DNA of 64,000 nucleotides from positions 14,632,001 to 14,696,000 of the forward strand of contig NC_048538.1 in assembly GCF_902806685.2 (NCBI RefSeq). Reading direction: 5' to 3'. The first letter of the stretch is position 1, and every line of letters begins with the position of its first letter. The stretch is from Maniola hyperantus (lineage: Eukaryota; Arthropoda; Insecta; Lepidoptera; Nymphalidae). The notes beneath the pieces are model-generated. The model worked only from the letters and a program-made list of their open reading frames with translations. It made no database searches and was not told the origin of the DNA. Positions 45,608 through 57,300 of this stretch are shown here, in pieces. Made by a program: the position numbers and the translations under genes.

Positions 45608-45835
45608 TAGCTTATGCTCGCGGCTTCGCCCGCGTGGACAACACAAATTTCGAACACCTATTTCACCCCCTGGGGTTGAAATTTCAAACATCCTTTCTTA
45701 GCAGATGCCTATAATAGCTAGCTGCAATCTGCATGCCAAATTTCAGCCCGATCCGTCCAGTAGTTGTAGCTGTGCGTTGATAGCTATCAGTCAGTCAGTC
45801 AGTCACGTTCCTTTTATATATTTAGATTTATTTTA
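45608..45835 (+). repeat. Dispersed repeat R-A
   Basis: CTAGCTTATGCTCGCGGCTT start, ACCCCCTGGGGTTGAAATTT, GTAGTTGTAGCTGTGCGTTG, (GTCA)n, CCTTTTATATATTTAGATT end. Confidence 0.8.
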
Positions 45836-45899
45836 TTAAAACTTCTGTTAAATATTTATTAGATTTTGGGTATAAGGATGTTTAGCTAGTTACTAGAGC

Positions 45900-46275
45900 T
45901 CTGTTGTCTGTCTGTCTGTCCAGAAAATCTATACAGTACTTCCCGTTGACCTAGAATCATGAAAGGCAGTTAGCACAAGTAAAGGTAAAAAAATCCGAAT
46001 ACGGTGAATTTGTGGTTCATATCATAAATCACAAAAAAATTAAAATGTGTTCATTAAAAAATAAATTAGTATTTTCAATTTTCAAAGTAAGATAACTATA
46101 CCAAGTGAGGTATCATATGATTATGAAAGGGCTTTACCTGTAGGTACATTCTACAACAGATTTTTACTAACATATTTTTATGCATAATAGTTTTTGATCT
46201 ATCGTGCAAAATGTCGAAAAAATACCCGAGTACGGAACCCTCAGTATGCGACTCTGAATCGCACTTGGCCAGTTT
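45900..46275 (-). repeat. Dispersed repeat R-C
   Basis: The plus strand reads a TCTG run, TACTTCCCGTTGACCTAGAA, TCGTGCAAAATGTCGAAAAA and AGTACGGAACCCTCAGTATG, ending CGCACTTGGCCAGTTTTT. Confidence 0.8.
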
Positions 46276-46473
46276 TTGTTTACATTTTAGAACTTCGAAC
46301 CTACTCGATTTCCATCGAGTAAATAGGAGGAGTTATTAAATGGGACTGAAAGATAAAAAAGACATTATAATATTATGCGATACTAATTTTTATTACAACG
46401 TAGAAAATATAAAACTTTTTAAGGCTTTTTACAATAGCCACATTTACAAAAATATAATATTGTGCCATTGCCT

Positions 46474-49400
46474 TTAAAACCTTGAATAGTCAATTACCAC
46501 CGGGTTCGGTGCTTCTATCTTCAGTGCGTCTCTAATAATAAGTTCATGTTGAGGTGAATTTTTCTTGGATTTTAATCTGTGGGCTATCCAACTTACGACA
46601 GCTATGATTATAACCTGAAACAATATAATTACTTTAATTTATAGTTTCAACTATTGAATAAAAATTATAATATACAGGCCTTAATTAAAACGCTAGCAAA
46701 AACGAAGACAGGTGATAGTACTGATGGATTACTGATAACAATCTATGATGATACTGATGACACAAAAAAACGCGAAAAAAAATAAAAAATCCTATATTTT
46801 TTAAAAGTTGGCAATGTATTGCAAATAAAACATCTGACTGACGCTAGAGGTCAACGAACGTGATATAGGTACCAGAGTACCAGCACACGAGTAGATATAT
46901 AGACCAGAGGGGAAGCTTCATACTAGCGGCTGGCTCTAGGTTCACTCACTCTAGCGCAGCTCACGCACACCACGACCTGTCACGGACGCTCCGTTTGACG
47001 CCAAACTGGGCGCACGGAGCGTCCGTGGCACGTCGTGGTGTGCGTGAGCTAGTGTGAAGCTTCCCCTCTGGTCTATAATATCTACTCGTGTGGTACCAGA
47101 GTGAACGAGGGCAGCTGTGGAGTCGTGGTGGGGTCAATGCCGCATCGTAGGCTGATCCCGAGCTTTGCACGCTATACATAATACATTGCGGGTTTTAAAA
47201 ATACTATATCACTAAAACTTTACCAATTTCCGTTCCAGCCTACGCAATTTTCTAATGTCTGGAGCCTTACGCCGGCTCCACACGTTGGCCCCAACACTGT
47301 TCGCCCAACGCGCAACGTGTAGACCGGGAAATTAGCTTTGGACGTTGAACGAACAGTGTTGGGGCCAGCGTTGGGGCCAACGTGTGGAGCCGGGCTTATA
47401 GATGTAACAAACAAACCTGAAGGCTAGTGAGAATCGCAGCTGCAGCTCCGAGAATATATGCATAATTTCTCATTAACTGGGTCAGTACAGAGTTGCAGGT
47501 TGTATAGTGGGCATTGGCAGTAGTGCATTCAAAGGGCGAACGAGCACCAGGAGGGATGGAGCAGCAACTGATGGGTAAAGGGTCTATTTCCCATTTACCT
47601 CTACCCGAGATACCACAGCAACTTTTCTAGAATCCAAAATAGAAAATATTACCAAAAAAGACAAAAGAAAATATCATATCTTTTAAAGTCGTAGATACGC
47701 CTGTAAGTTTACTCGCGTAAGTAGCTTGCATGATTAACTTACGACAAATTTACTAACACTCTTACAGTACGCGGTGGAAATTAATGTATACATCGACCTT
47801 TAGATAGCAGATTTGTAGAGCAATTTTGTCTCTGTCGTTGAGACCGACAAAACGTCATATAGGTATGAGTGACAGAGATAAAGCTCTACAAAGCTGGAAT
47901 GGCATTCACATTGCCGATGTACATTACCTACTTTCTGCTGCGCACTGTACCTACCTACATACAGTAGTATTTACAGTAGTCAATTAGTCACGAAAGCTAC
48001 TTGCGTGAGTAAAACTTACTAACGGCCGCACTCAGAGTCGCTTAATCGTTAGGTACTTAAGGCATGAATTAGTATGGATAAGGAATGCCTCAAGTAACGA
48101 TTAAGCGACTCGGAGTACGGCTGTAAGTAATAAAATACTTACTTAGTTAGGTGCAAATGACGTGGATGGGCCATGGAAAGGTAACAGACAGACACTTTCA
48201 CATTTATAACAGTACTAGCTGATGCCCGCGACTTCGTCCACGTCGAATTAAGTAGGCTTTTAGAAGTCCCGTGGGAACTCTTTGATTTTCCGGGGTAAAA
48301 AGTAGCCTATGTCACTCTCCAGGTCTTTATCTATACCCGTGCAAAACATCACGTCAATCCGTTGCACCGTTGCGACGTGATTGAAGGACAAACCAACAAA
48401 CCAACAAACAAACACACTTTCGCATTTAAAATAATATGAGTACTAAAGTACCTAGTGCTACGTTAGTACTATTATATCTTCTGTGCTAGTACTACGCGGT
48501 ACCGTCTGAGAAAAGGCTAGCCATATTATTTGCTCTGTGTCAACTCAACTGCCATATCACGTCATGTTTTATGGCGAGTCCTTTCTCAGATTTTACGCAT
48601 TATATGGATTTGCTGTGGAATTTCCGAGACATGGTCGCTAACTAAGGGCCTCAGCCCTCATAAGAAAGCTCAGAGTCACTCATTCGGGTCATGGAGAGAG
48701 CTATGGTTGGAGTATCTATAAGTGATCAGAAATGAGGAGATTCGTAAGAGAACCGACATTAGCTTAGCGGGTTGCGAAGCTGAAATAGCAATAGGCAGGG
48801 CACATGCTTAATTCGAAAAACCGATAGACGTGGGAGTCCGAAGGTCCTAGAATGGCGACCTCGAATAAATTTTGTGTGTTAAAATTTATATTGAAGTGTA
48901 AAGCTACATAAATAATATATTTTCAGCCATGTTTGTTGTTTGCTTCTTGCCATTGGTAGGTATATTTTAATACGACTATTCATCTTTCTTGTGCAGTGGC
49001 TTTACTTTATTCATTTTGTTATAATAATTACTACTATTACTACTCTCGCATGGAAAGCGCAGCGTTGGAAGACTCCCCGCTAGGTGGACAGACGACATCA
49101 AATGAGTCGCAGGAAGCTGCTGTATTCAGGCGGCGAAAAACCAGGGCGTGTGGAAGTCCCTACAAGAGACCGAAGTCCACTGTGCAGCAGTGGTCGTCTA
49201 TCGGTTGAAAACGATGATGATGATTATGAATCTGTAGAGGGAAACTTAATACTAACCTCTCTTTGTAAATTATCCCAAGCCAACAAAGACGAACCATCAA
49301 CAGAATTATGATGTCGTCGCATTTGCGAATATATATTCATAGAAGCATTTCCTTTCATTTGGAATGCAAGAATTGTTATTGTCAATTCACATATTAATAT

Positions 49401-50740
49401 CGTTACAAGTAAAGCGACATACTGTAAAGACAAAAATAAACATTAAAATAAATTAAAATAACTTAAATACATAATAAAAGTATTATTTATTATAAGCACT
49501 AAGTAGATTAATTATTATTATTGTGACAAGCAAATATTGTTTAAGTAAATTAATTCTGATTGAAATCCTTTATTGTTATTCACTAACTCTTCATACATAG
49601 TTACCTACAGGTAACTTTCACGCTGTGTATTTTTATGATAACGACATATTTATAATAATAAAATTTAACGTACCGCAACAACAATTTTATATTTTTGTGA
49701 AATCGCTCCGTAGAACCCGAGTACAGCCGTGAATAAAATAAAAACAGCGGTCGCAATCACAAATCTGGGAAGCACGAAGAATCCAGGTCCCAGGAATAAA
49801 TCATACTCATTATAATTTTCTAGAATTACTATGCCCAGTATTAGAAGTAATAATCCGGTTAACTGAAATGAAATGTTATTAAGAACTTTGTACAGATAAA
49901 CATTAAAATATTTTTGGTGGTAAAATTAAATTAGTTTTGGTGGTGCACCAGTTGATATGTCCACAATAATTGTTATCATTCGCAGATAGAGATCTGAATC
50001 ACAAAACCGAGAAGCTTTGGTAATCAATTAGGGTAGTATGTCACTAATTTTAATATTAGATAGGCAACGATTTTGTGATGATTCTGTGACACAACAATTA
50101 ACAATTGAGAAGAAACGTCCGTTTTAACTTTTAATAAATCCATATTTCATATATCCGAGTTAGGTATATTAAGTAATTATTTTAAATCTTATCAATAAAA
50201 GATGGCAAATAAAATTTAGAATCTATCCTTTTCATAATGTTGCTTGCGGAAAAGAACAACAGTTTCGCTTAGAGATTGTGTACAAGAGAATCGGCTCCAA
50301 TGTGGCTAATTCCGTTGTACACAATTTCTAAACTAAACTAAAATGCCACGTCTAAATCTATTCCTATCCCTTTCGTAATGATGCTTGCGGAAAAGGATAG
50401 CACTAGATTTAGACCTGTTAATTTAGTTTAGTTTAGAGATTGTGTACAAGAGAATCGGCCGCTTAATTTAACTCCACTCTGAATAATATGTACTTAATCG
50501 CTAAAACTATTTATCTGTACTTTACTGTATGAGTAAATAATTATTTATTTTTTCAAATCAAATTCATATTATTATATTTAAATACTAAAGAGTACTCACA
50601 GTAAACATTGTTGTGGTGGTTGACATCAAAAATTTTGTACTTTTCAAATCAGAACACCGAAGTCCCTTACACTTCATCTTGAACCGCTGAAATCTTGTAG
50701 GACCAGTGTCATATTCCAACTCAGAACTAGTTAACCTCAT
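46474..50740 (-). CDS. Tetraspanin Tsp-e (5th of seven)
   Basis: Exons in transcription order: 50600-50740, 49674-49862, 49257-49421, 47417-47626, 46474-46614; phase-0 introns; 281 residues. The N-terminal cytoplasmic part is long (about 35 residues) and basic with cysteines (MKCKGLRCSDLKSTKF), possible palmitoylation sites. Exon 2: TM2 ends GFYGAISQKYKIVVA. Exon 3: TM3, sequon GNAS. Large loop: KSCCGISGRGKWEIDPLPIS (C168, C169), CC, FEC, TTC. Tail: WIAHRLKSKKNS, ending exactly in DYSRF, a C-terminal YxxPhi. Closest to Tsp-f and Tsp-g in exon 3 (LLVTILI.E.TIT) and loop length. Four MITEs lie in its introns 3 and 4. Confidence 0.87.
46879..47093. mobile_element. Fold-back MITE with 9-bp flanking repeat
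   Basis: The arms around TAGACCAGAGGGGAAGCTTC and CTCACGCACACCACGAC fold onto their complements; the centre is CGGACGCTCCG...CGGAGCGTCCG. TACCAGAGT flanks both sides (46870-46878, 47094-47102). A 9-bp duplication would fit Mutator-like mobilisation; that class is inferred from length only. It lies in Tsp-e intron 4. Confidence 0.65.
47270..47395. mobile_element. Harbinger-like short MITE
   Basis: Ends CGCCGGCTCCACACGTTGGC and GCCAACGTGTGGAGCCGGGC, flanked by TTA (47267-47269, 47396-47398). 126 bp. It ends 21 bp before exon 4 of Tsp-e. Confidence 0.75.
47765..47947. mobile_element. mariner-like MITE (family M1), copy 2
   Basis: CAGTACGCGG left end, CTGCGCACTG right end, TA on both sides (47763-47764, 47948-47949). 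Internal TTTGTAGAG and GCTCTACAAA as in copy 1 (6732). It lies in Tsp-e intron 3. Confidence 0.7.
48023..48123. mobile_element. Harbinger-like short MITE
   Basis: CGGCCGCACTCAGAGTCGCT at the left pairs with AGCGACTCGGAGTACGGCTG at the right. TAA flanks both ends (48020-48022, 48124-48126). 101 bp. It lies 75 bp from M1 copy 2. Confidence 0.75.
48213..48440 (+). repeat. Dispersed repeat R-B, variant tail
   Basis: ACTAGCTGATGCCCGCGACT start; the tail differs from the (CAGA)n type: AATCCGTTGCACCGTTGCGA, GTGATTGAAGGACAAACCAA, CAAACACACTTTCGCATTTA. The same tail variant is at 37295 and (minus) 59810. Confidence 0.75.
48580..49220 (+). mobile_element. RTE-type LINE 3' remnant, interrupted
   Basis: Blocks CCGAGACATGGTCGCTAACT, AAGCTCAGAGTCACTCAT, CAATAGGCAGGGCACATG lie at 48622-48870. 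The downstream part (AGCGCAGCGTTGGAAGACTC to AGCAGTGGTCGTCTATCGGT then GATGATGATG) lies at 49055-49225, with about 180 bp of unrelated sequence between. It ends 30 bp before exon 3 of Tsp-e. Confidence 0.65.
50200..50460. mobile_element. Fold-back element plus adjacent partial copy
   Basis: In 50310-50460 CCGTTGTACACAATTTCTAA pairs with TTAGAGATTGTGTACAAGAG, and CTAAATCTATTCCTATCC pairs with GGATAGCACTAGATTTAG. The preceding 50222-50296 repeats GCTTGCGGAAAAG and AGAGATTGTGTACAAGAGAA in direct order. It lies in Tsp-e intron 1. Confidence 0.65.
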
Positions 50741-51689
50741 TATTCGTATTTAATTAACACGTAGGTAGCTATATAGGTAGGATGTAATTTCTCCTGAAAA
50801 CTCGTTATTTTAGATTCGCAAAATATAAGCAAATGGCGCAGATATTTTTTTAGTGCCAGATAACCGAGATAACGAATGGCGTAGGTACCTACCCTAAGTA
50901 GGATTTAGATTATTATATTCGACTTACGATTAAATTGTATCTACATTCTACATACTTACATTTAAGTGCATAATTCTTGCACTGCCAGCGTTCCGTCATT
51001 AAAGAAATCCTTGCCGCAAACCCAAATTCAAAATTTCAAACCAAAGTTGTTTTTGGGTTTGACTTCGAGTTTGTACCAAGTTAACTCTTAACAGTCTTAA
51101 CCGAGTTTAAAGTTAATTATCTTTGTGATTTTATACGATTAATTACTTATTAGCTCGATAGTAAGAATTAAGTGAGAAGATCCTCGACGACGCGCCGCAT
51201 CACTACTGAGCACGATCTCCTCTCAGTATAAGAAAGGTTCCCATACCATAGTTCGCAAATGCGGTTTGGCAGTATTCACACATCTTTGAGAACATTATGG
51301 CTACAAGATTACCTACTCAAGGTGATACACTACAACCTCTAGATGATGCCTGCGACTTCGTCCACGTGGATATAGAAGATTAGTAGGTTTTTAAATTTGC
51401 GGAAACTCTTTGATTTTCCGGAATAAATAGAAGCCTAAGTATGTGTTCCAAATTTTAGCCAAATCGTTCAGTAACGATTGGCGTGAAGGACATAATTCAA
51501 TAACTTGAAAATTTAAGGAACTTAGAAACTTTCAGCCCCTATTTTTTACCTCTTGTAGGGATGAAATTTCCGAAATCAACTGGTAGGTAGGTACTACCTA
51601 ACTTCAAATTTAAATCAGCTATCAAATGTTTAATTAATCACAATTCGTAGCAATTTTTTGAATAGGTAATTATATGTATAGGTAGTCTT

Positions 51690-51893
51690 AGACTACATTA
51701 ATTTCAACCCTCTATTTTACTCCCTCAGGGGTTAAGTTTTGAAAAATCCCTTCTTAACGGATGTCTACTACGTCATAATAGCTATCTGCATGCCAAATTT
51801 CAGCCCAATCCGCCCATCAGTTTCAGCTGTGCGTTGATAGATCAGCCAGTCAGACAGTCAGTCACCTTTTCCTTTTATATATTTAGATATTCA
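51690..51893 (+). repeat. Dispersed repeat R-A, diverged
   Basis: TTTCAACCCTCTATTTTACT, CCCTCAGGGGTTAAGTTTTG, TTCAGCCCAATCCGCCCATC, CAGTCACCTTTTCCTTTTAT. The left end is lost. Confidence 0.7.
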
Positions 51894-51912
51894 TTTGTAA
51901 GTAGGTAGGTAG

Positions 51913-52070
51913 GTTAAGGAGCGGACTGAATAACGAAAGGTCGGCGGTTCAAACCCCACTCGTTGCACTATTGTCGTACCCACTCCTAGCACAAGCTTTA
52001 CGCTTAATTGGGGGGAAAAGGGGAATAATAGTCATAAAATTAACAAGGCTAATATTCTTAATAAAAAAAA
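51913..52070 (+). mobile_element. SINE S2, 5'-shortened
   Basis: AAGGAGCGGACTGAATAACG, AAAGGTCGGCGGTTCAAACC, CACTCCTAGCACAAGCTTTA, then TAATATTCTTAATAAAAAAA. Confidence 0.7.
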
Positions 52071-52554
52071 TAAAAAAATATTAGGCATACAGGAAACAAA
52101 GAAAGTAGAAAGTAGGTAGGTAAAAGTGTTTAATCCCTACCACGTTCCAATTTGATAAGGCTTATTTATCTGTTATTAGCCAGCTATCTTTTTAATGGAT
52201 CGCAGGTAACAAAGGAAAGATAGATGTTACTATAATTTTTCAACAAAAAATAAATTCGAATCGATAAAATAGTGGCAGTAGGTACCTGATGACGGCATCT
52301 TAATTCAATATTGATTCTTGGTATTTTGATTATATTTGTCTGGTGGAAGGCCTTATTGGCCATGGCTAGGTAACCCCCTGCCTACCGGCAAAGCCGTGCC
52401 GCCAGGCGATTTAGCGTTCCGATACTATGCCGTGTAGAAACCAAAACTGCACAATACTACCATATTATTAACCTTACCCTATCCTAGCCATGATCATGAC
52501 AGAATTCTTCCCTATCAAAGTTGAGAGGACGATCAGAACCTAATCACAATAACT

Positions 52555-52770
52555 ACGTGCGGCGTACGTGCGACTAGCGTTCCGGTACAATGACTTCTAG
52601 TTCTAATATAAGTCATTGTTACGATACCGTATAGAAACCAATAGATAAGGGGTATTGGTTTAATAATAAAAACTGCCATACCCCTTCTAGGTAAGCCCGC
52701 TTTCATCATAGACTGCATCACCACCTAACCACTAGATGAAAATGCAGTCAAGGGCTAACTTCTTATATCC
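52555..52770 (+). repeat. Dispersed repeat R-D
   Basis: GCGACTAGCGTTCCGGTACA, CCGTATAGAAACC, GCATCACCACCTAACCACTA and GCAGTCAAGGGCTAACTTCT. A shorter copy lies at 52333-52445 (CTGCCTACCGGCAAAGCCGT). Confidence 0.6.
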
Positions 52771-53397
52771 AAATAAATACATAAAATCCCGGGACAAGCT
52801 TATATCATGTTCTTAGGCTGTAGCACTAATAAATGCCGTGACGTCACATCTTACTAGACCAGTCCGCGTCAGTAGATTGCCATCTGGACCTGTCGCGTAG
52901 ATACGTTGTTCAATGAGCTGTCGGCTGCTCCAAAAGCAGTCTATGGCAAGAGATGCATGTACTACTTTCGGTCAATTTTTTTACATAGGATTTTGCTTAT
53001 TAGTAAGGTAACCTGATTCCTACTTAGTTCCAAGGCTTTTACTACGTTTTATCGTACAACTGTAGTTTTATACAACGTAGATTTTTGAAATATAAACAAT
53101 TTTTTTTTTCAATTCAATTATTTTATTTTCCTGTCTGAAAAATTGTAAGCTAGTAAAATTGTAATACTCAGTCTAGGAACGAATTAAGGAAATTCCTGAT
53201 TGTGTATAACAAGTACCTACGGTAATCTAAAAAGCCCATGGAATTTGAGACCCTCAATAGCAGCGGACAGAATTCCGAAAGGTCGACGGTTCCAATCCCA
53301 CCCGTTGCTCTAATATTCTTTAAAAAAAAATAGTTTTTCTTCGTGCTCTTTTTGAGTTTTCACTTTGCCACGTCGTATCTTTGCCACACATGGTTGG

Positions 53398-53456
53398 AAA
53401 AATGGCACCCAAAAACGTTTTGGCTGGAAGCCAAAACGTTTTTGGGTGCCATTTTT
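53398..53456. repeat. Perfect 28-bp-arm hairpin
   Basis: AAAAATGGCACCCAAAAACG plus TTTTGGCT, a 3-base loop GGA, then the exact complement. (AAAT)n follows from 53457. Confidence 0.8.
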
Positions 53457-53638
53457 ATAAATAAATAAATAAATAAATAAAATCCAGAAATAAATGTACT
53501 TTCCTTTTATTTAAGTATATATAAAAAGTAGTGCTTATTATTGGGATTATTAATAATAAATTATACTATGTTTCGGAGCCCTAAGTCGTCTCAGTTATTT
53601 CATCGATCATCATTGACTCGATTGCGGTAGAATGAGAG

Positions 53639-53800
53639 CTATAATGTCACGATCGCAATCACCTCAGATTGGTTGACGTTCGCCCACAATTGGATGCACT
53701 GCACTATAATGCACTGTTGCAACAAGAATAGCATTAATTCAGCCAATCACAGCAATTGCGATTGTAATAATGATTGATGCAGGTTTTTCGCAATCGACCT
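53639..53800. mobile_element. Fold-back element R-E, copy 3
   Basis: GTCACGATCGCAATCACCTC, AGATTGGTTGACGTTCGCCC, then AGCCAATCACAGCAATTGCG and TGATTGATGCAGGTTTTTCG. Best preserved copy; the ends pair over about 25 bp. Confidence 0.65.
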
Positions 53801-54380
53801 ACAGGGGCCACAAGACAACACCCACTGTTCGAAGACTTTTGTTTTTCATCACCTGACGAAAACATGTCACGGAGTTTTCCGAACGCTTCTCAGCCGTGTT
53901 GGATGGCGCGGCGGTACAACCACTTTATTGCTCCTAATGCCGTTTTTTAGGTTAATATTTTAGGTAGATCTTAACAGTAAATCTTAACACTTAAAAGTTA
54001 GTCTTATAATATATAAGAAAAGAAATTTCTCAGCGAGGAACTGAGGATTGCCGACAAAAGTGAAAACGCAAAACTATGATTCAACAGTGGGCTTTTTTTT
54101 TTGAATTTTCAATAATTCATTAAAAATTAAAATTTTATAATTTTTTTTACTTAAATCCATTGACTAATTAAGTTTTTACATATACCTATCGGCACTCCGA
54201 GCCCTATTACCTAACATTAGCATATCGGTGACGAGACCTTGAGGTTTCCCCCATCAACCAACGCGCCCAAAAAAATTTTTAATTAAAAAAATAAAAATCA
54301 ATTTCAGCGGCCGCCCACCAGTCTAAATAGGTACATATATAGTAAAAATACTTATTTGTCGGCTTTAATAAAAAATGTTG

Positions 54381-57300
54381 TTAAATAACGTGGTTTGAGT
54401 CTGCTCCACCGATAATCAGACCGGGTATAGCATTATAATTAGCCTTCGATCCATGATTAATTGGTGATTCTAATAAGCCTTTGTATGGTATATCTTGCTG
54501 GCTTTTCACTCGATAGGCTAAATAAATAGCTATAAATGTAATTCCAACCTGAAAATTAAATAAAAACATTAAAATCTGTGAATTATTATCTATCATCAAT
54601 GCCCGCATAAATAAGTAGGTATAACTTAGTAATTCATTTATTGGAAACTGTGAACGTTTTTATAACAAACTCCCAGAAGACATATTGGAGATGTCTCATA
54701 GAAGGAGATGTTTTCACAAAACGTAAACTTATTGAAAATCCTACTAAAATATAAAGGATTATTTAAATGATAAGAAAGCTTGGGAATGAGTTGCTTAACA
54801 GCTTAGAATCTAAGATAAGCCTAAGATAGTTATTAGAATAACTTTAAGTGATTTCGTGAAGAGGTGATAGTAAAAAGAATACCCGGCTGAGTTTGTCGTG
54901 GGGTCTTCTCAGACCGACGCGTTTGGAATCCTCGTAGCTTTACGTAGCTTTACGTAGCAGTAAATTGGGATCTCAAGGTGCCGGAATGGCGACCTCGCAC
55001 TGGAAGGTGCATGATTGGAAGACCCCCACTAGGTTGACGGATCACATCAGACGAGTCGCAGGGAGCCGCTGGATTCAGTCCCTACAAGAGACCTATGTCC
55101 AGCAGTCGACGCCTATCGGTTGATGATGATGATGATATGTACTTACTTTATTGTTTGCTACTTTCGGTAGATATATGAACATACCTGCAAACCAGTGACT
55201 GTGGCGGCCGTTATTGCAATAACAAGCGCATATCCTGCAACCAAGCCGGCCAGTCTATAGGAGCAGCCGTAATATGTACTATTTGTAGACGTGCATTCAA
55301 ACGGTGAAAAAGTGGTTATATCATAGCAACAACTGATAGGTATTTTAGTTCCAAAGTCCTTTACACCTGTAATGCCACAACATCTTAACTGGAAAAGAAA
55401 TAATATTATTATAGTGTATTATTATTTATATAATATATATATTATAGGTATATTATTATTATATATTAATATAGTGACCAGTAAAATAAAAAACTTCGCC
55501 ATGTTGCGGAAAACCAATTTCTTCACATGGCTCTCTTGGCACTTCAATAATATTGACAGGGGGGCGCTGTTCGAGAACAAAGGCTTAGAATATTTAAACA
55601 AGAACAAAGGGGACACTTGAGGGCAACGTTAGTTCCGATTTTCACCACGCGCCAAGATAGCCTTGTCGCACTGTACGTTGATGTTTCCAAGTTTCACTGA
55701 CATTCGTTTCGCTACCAAGATCGCTAGCCCGCTTTGCTTGCCACCGTTTACTCTATTGCGTTTGCTATTTTTATTTAAAAAAAACCGCCCTCTTTCCGCT
55801 TCACTCAGCCTCGTAGGTTCCCTTCATCCAGGACCTTCTTCGCCAGCTAGCATGATGCAATACACCGTCAAGCATGGTGCACACTGAGGTCCATGCACCG
55901 ACAAGTTTACTGGATACTTGATCGTGTATGGCCAGGAGTGTAGAATATTTAAAAACTAGTTTAAAAATACTAACCTCCCTTTGCATAGTATTCCAAAATG
56001 TTGTACCCCATCCATTAATAAATTCTTGCATATACTCATTCATTTTATAAAGTATAACATTGCCTCGCCAAGCACTGTCTTCCAGTGCGAATCCAAGGAC
56101 AGTAACCGTTATTTCAAATATTAATATCGTTACAAGTAACGTGATAAACTGTATCGAAACAAATAATAATTAGGTAATATATTAGAAACATGCATATATT
56201 TATTAGATTATATCGCTAACTATATAATATGTTCGTTGATAATGTATATACATATATTATATACATTATCAACGAACTGTTTAAGTAAACAGGATGGAAA
56301 CGTTGAATATGCGTTTTATATTGAGAAAATAATCGCCTACACAGTACACACACTTTATTTATTTCTACTGTATTATAATGGCTTGCTGAAAGACAATTTG
56401 AGGAAAAGCTATTTGAAAAATTAAAGAAAAAAACACTGTCAAACACATTAGTTTGGTAACTTGCAGGATATAATGTTTTTGGATTATCGTACAAAATCAC
56501 AGTACTGCCGTGTAAATCCAAAACACTGTATCTTAGAAAAACCTTCAACAATTTTCTCAAACAGTTTTCTCAAAAGGTTTTTCTAAGATACAGTGTTTTG
56601 GATTTACACGGCAGGCGGCAGCGTACCTTTGTAGATTAGGTATGTTTTCTATAATTACCTACTTACTTACCTATTTATATTTAGATTTCTCATCACAGTA
56701 AACTTTTCTTCTTTATTAAAAAAAAAACTTTTTAAATCTAATGTTATTAGAAAAGATTTCAAGAATTAAAATAGGTACCTACTTATTAGTTATCTCTTTT
56801 TCCTCTGTTTCCATCAACTCATCGTCTGCTCACTACAGAGCACTGGTCTCCTTTCAGAGTGACAAGGATTTTGCCCATAGTCTACCAGGGTGGCCTTGTG
56901 CGGATTGGTAGACTTCACACACCTTTCAGAGCATCATGGAAAACTCTCAGGATGCATGCAACTCTCAGCATGGAGGTTTCCTCACGATGTTTTCCTTCAC
57001 CGTTAAAGCAAGTGATATTTAATTACTTAAAACGCACATAAATCCGAAAAGTTAGAGGTGCGTGCCCGGGATCGAACCCCTGACCTCTGATTAGAAGGCG
57101 GACGTCCTAACCGCTAGGCTATCACAGCTTCAATTTTTATACTGTACTGTATCCCTACTTACTCGTATATACAATCGAAATAACGTACCGAAACAACGTA
57201 ATCATATTTGTTTCTGGTGACTCCATAGAATGCAGTCAAGCAAATGATACCAGCGGTGGCAATCATAAAGACGGGAAGCAAGAAGAACGTATTGTCGATC

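Larger units (their letters stand above)
45395..46473. other. Intergenic between Tsp-e and Tsp-d
   Basis: It holds R-A (45608-45835, plus) and R-C (45900-46275, minus). The Tsp-d promoter should lie right of 45394. TTTATT at about 46389 lies some 85 nt past the Tsp-e stop and is a candidate minus-strand poly(A) signal. Confidence 0.55.
50741..54380. other. Intergenic between Tsp-f and Tsp-e (3.6 kb)
   Basis: The largest tetraspanin spacer. It contains a minus-strand S1 body (51190-51325), an R-B start (51340-51440), R-A (51690-51893), S2 (51913-52070), two R-D copies (52333-52445, 52555-52770), an S2 head piece (53247-53330), a perfect hairpin (53398-53456) and R-E (53639-53800). Sequence at 52790-53240 and 53860-54370 has no recognised feature. 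No extra tetraspanin exon was found. Confidence 0.6.

Noticed and set aside
50741..54380. A lost tetraspanin in the large spacer between Tsp-e and Tsp-f
   Set aside because: No exon-like block with flanking splice sites was found. The spacer length is explained by accumulated repeats.
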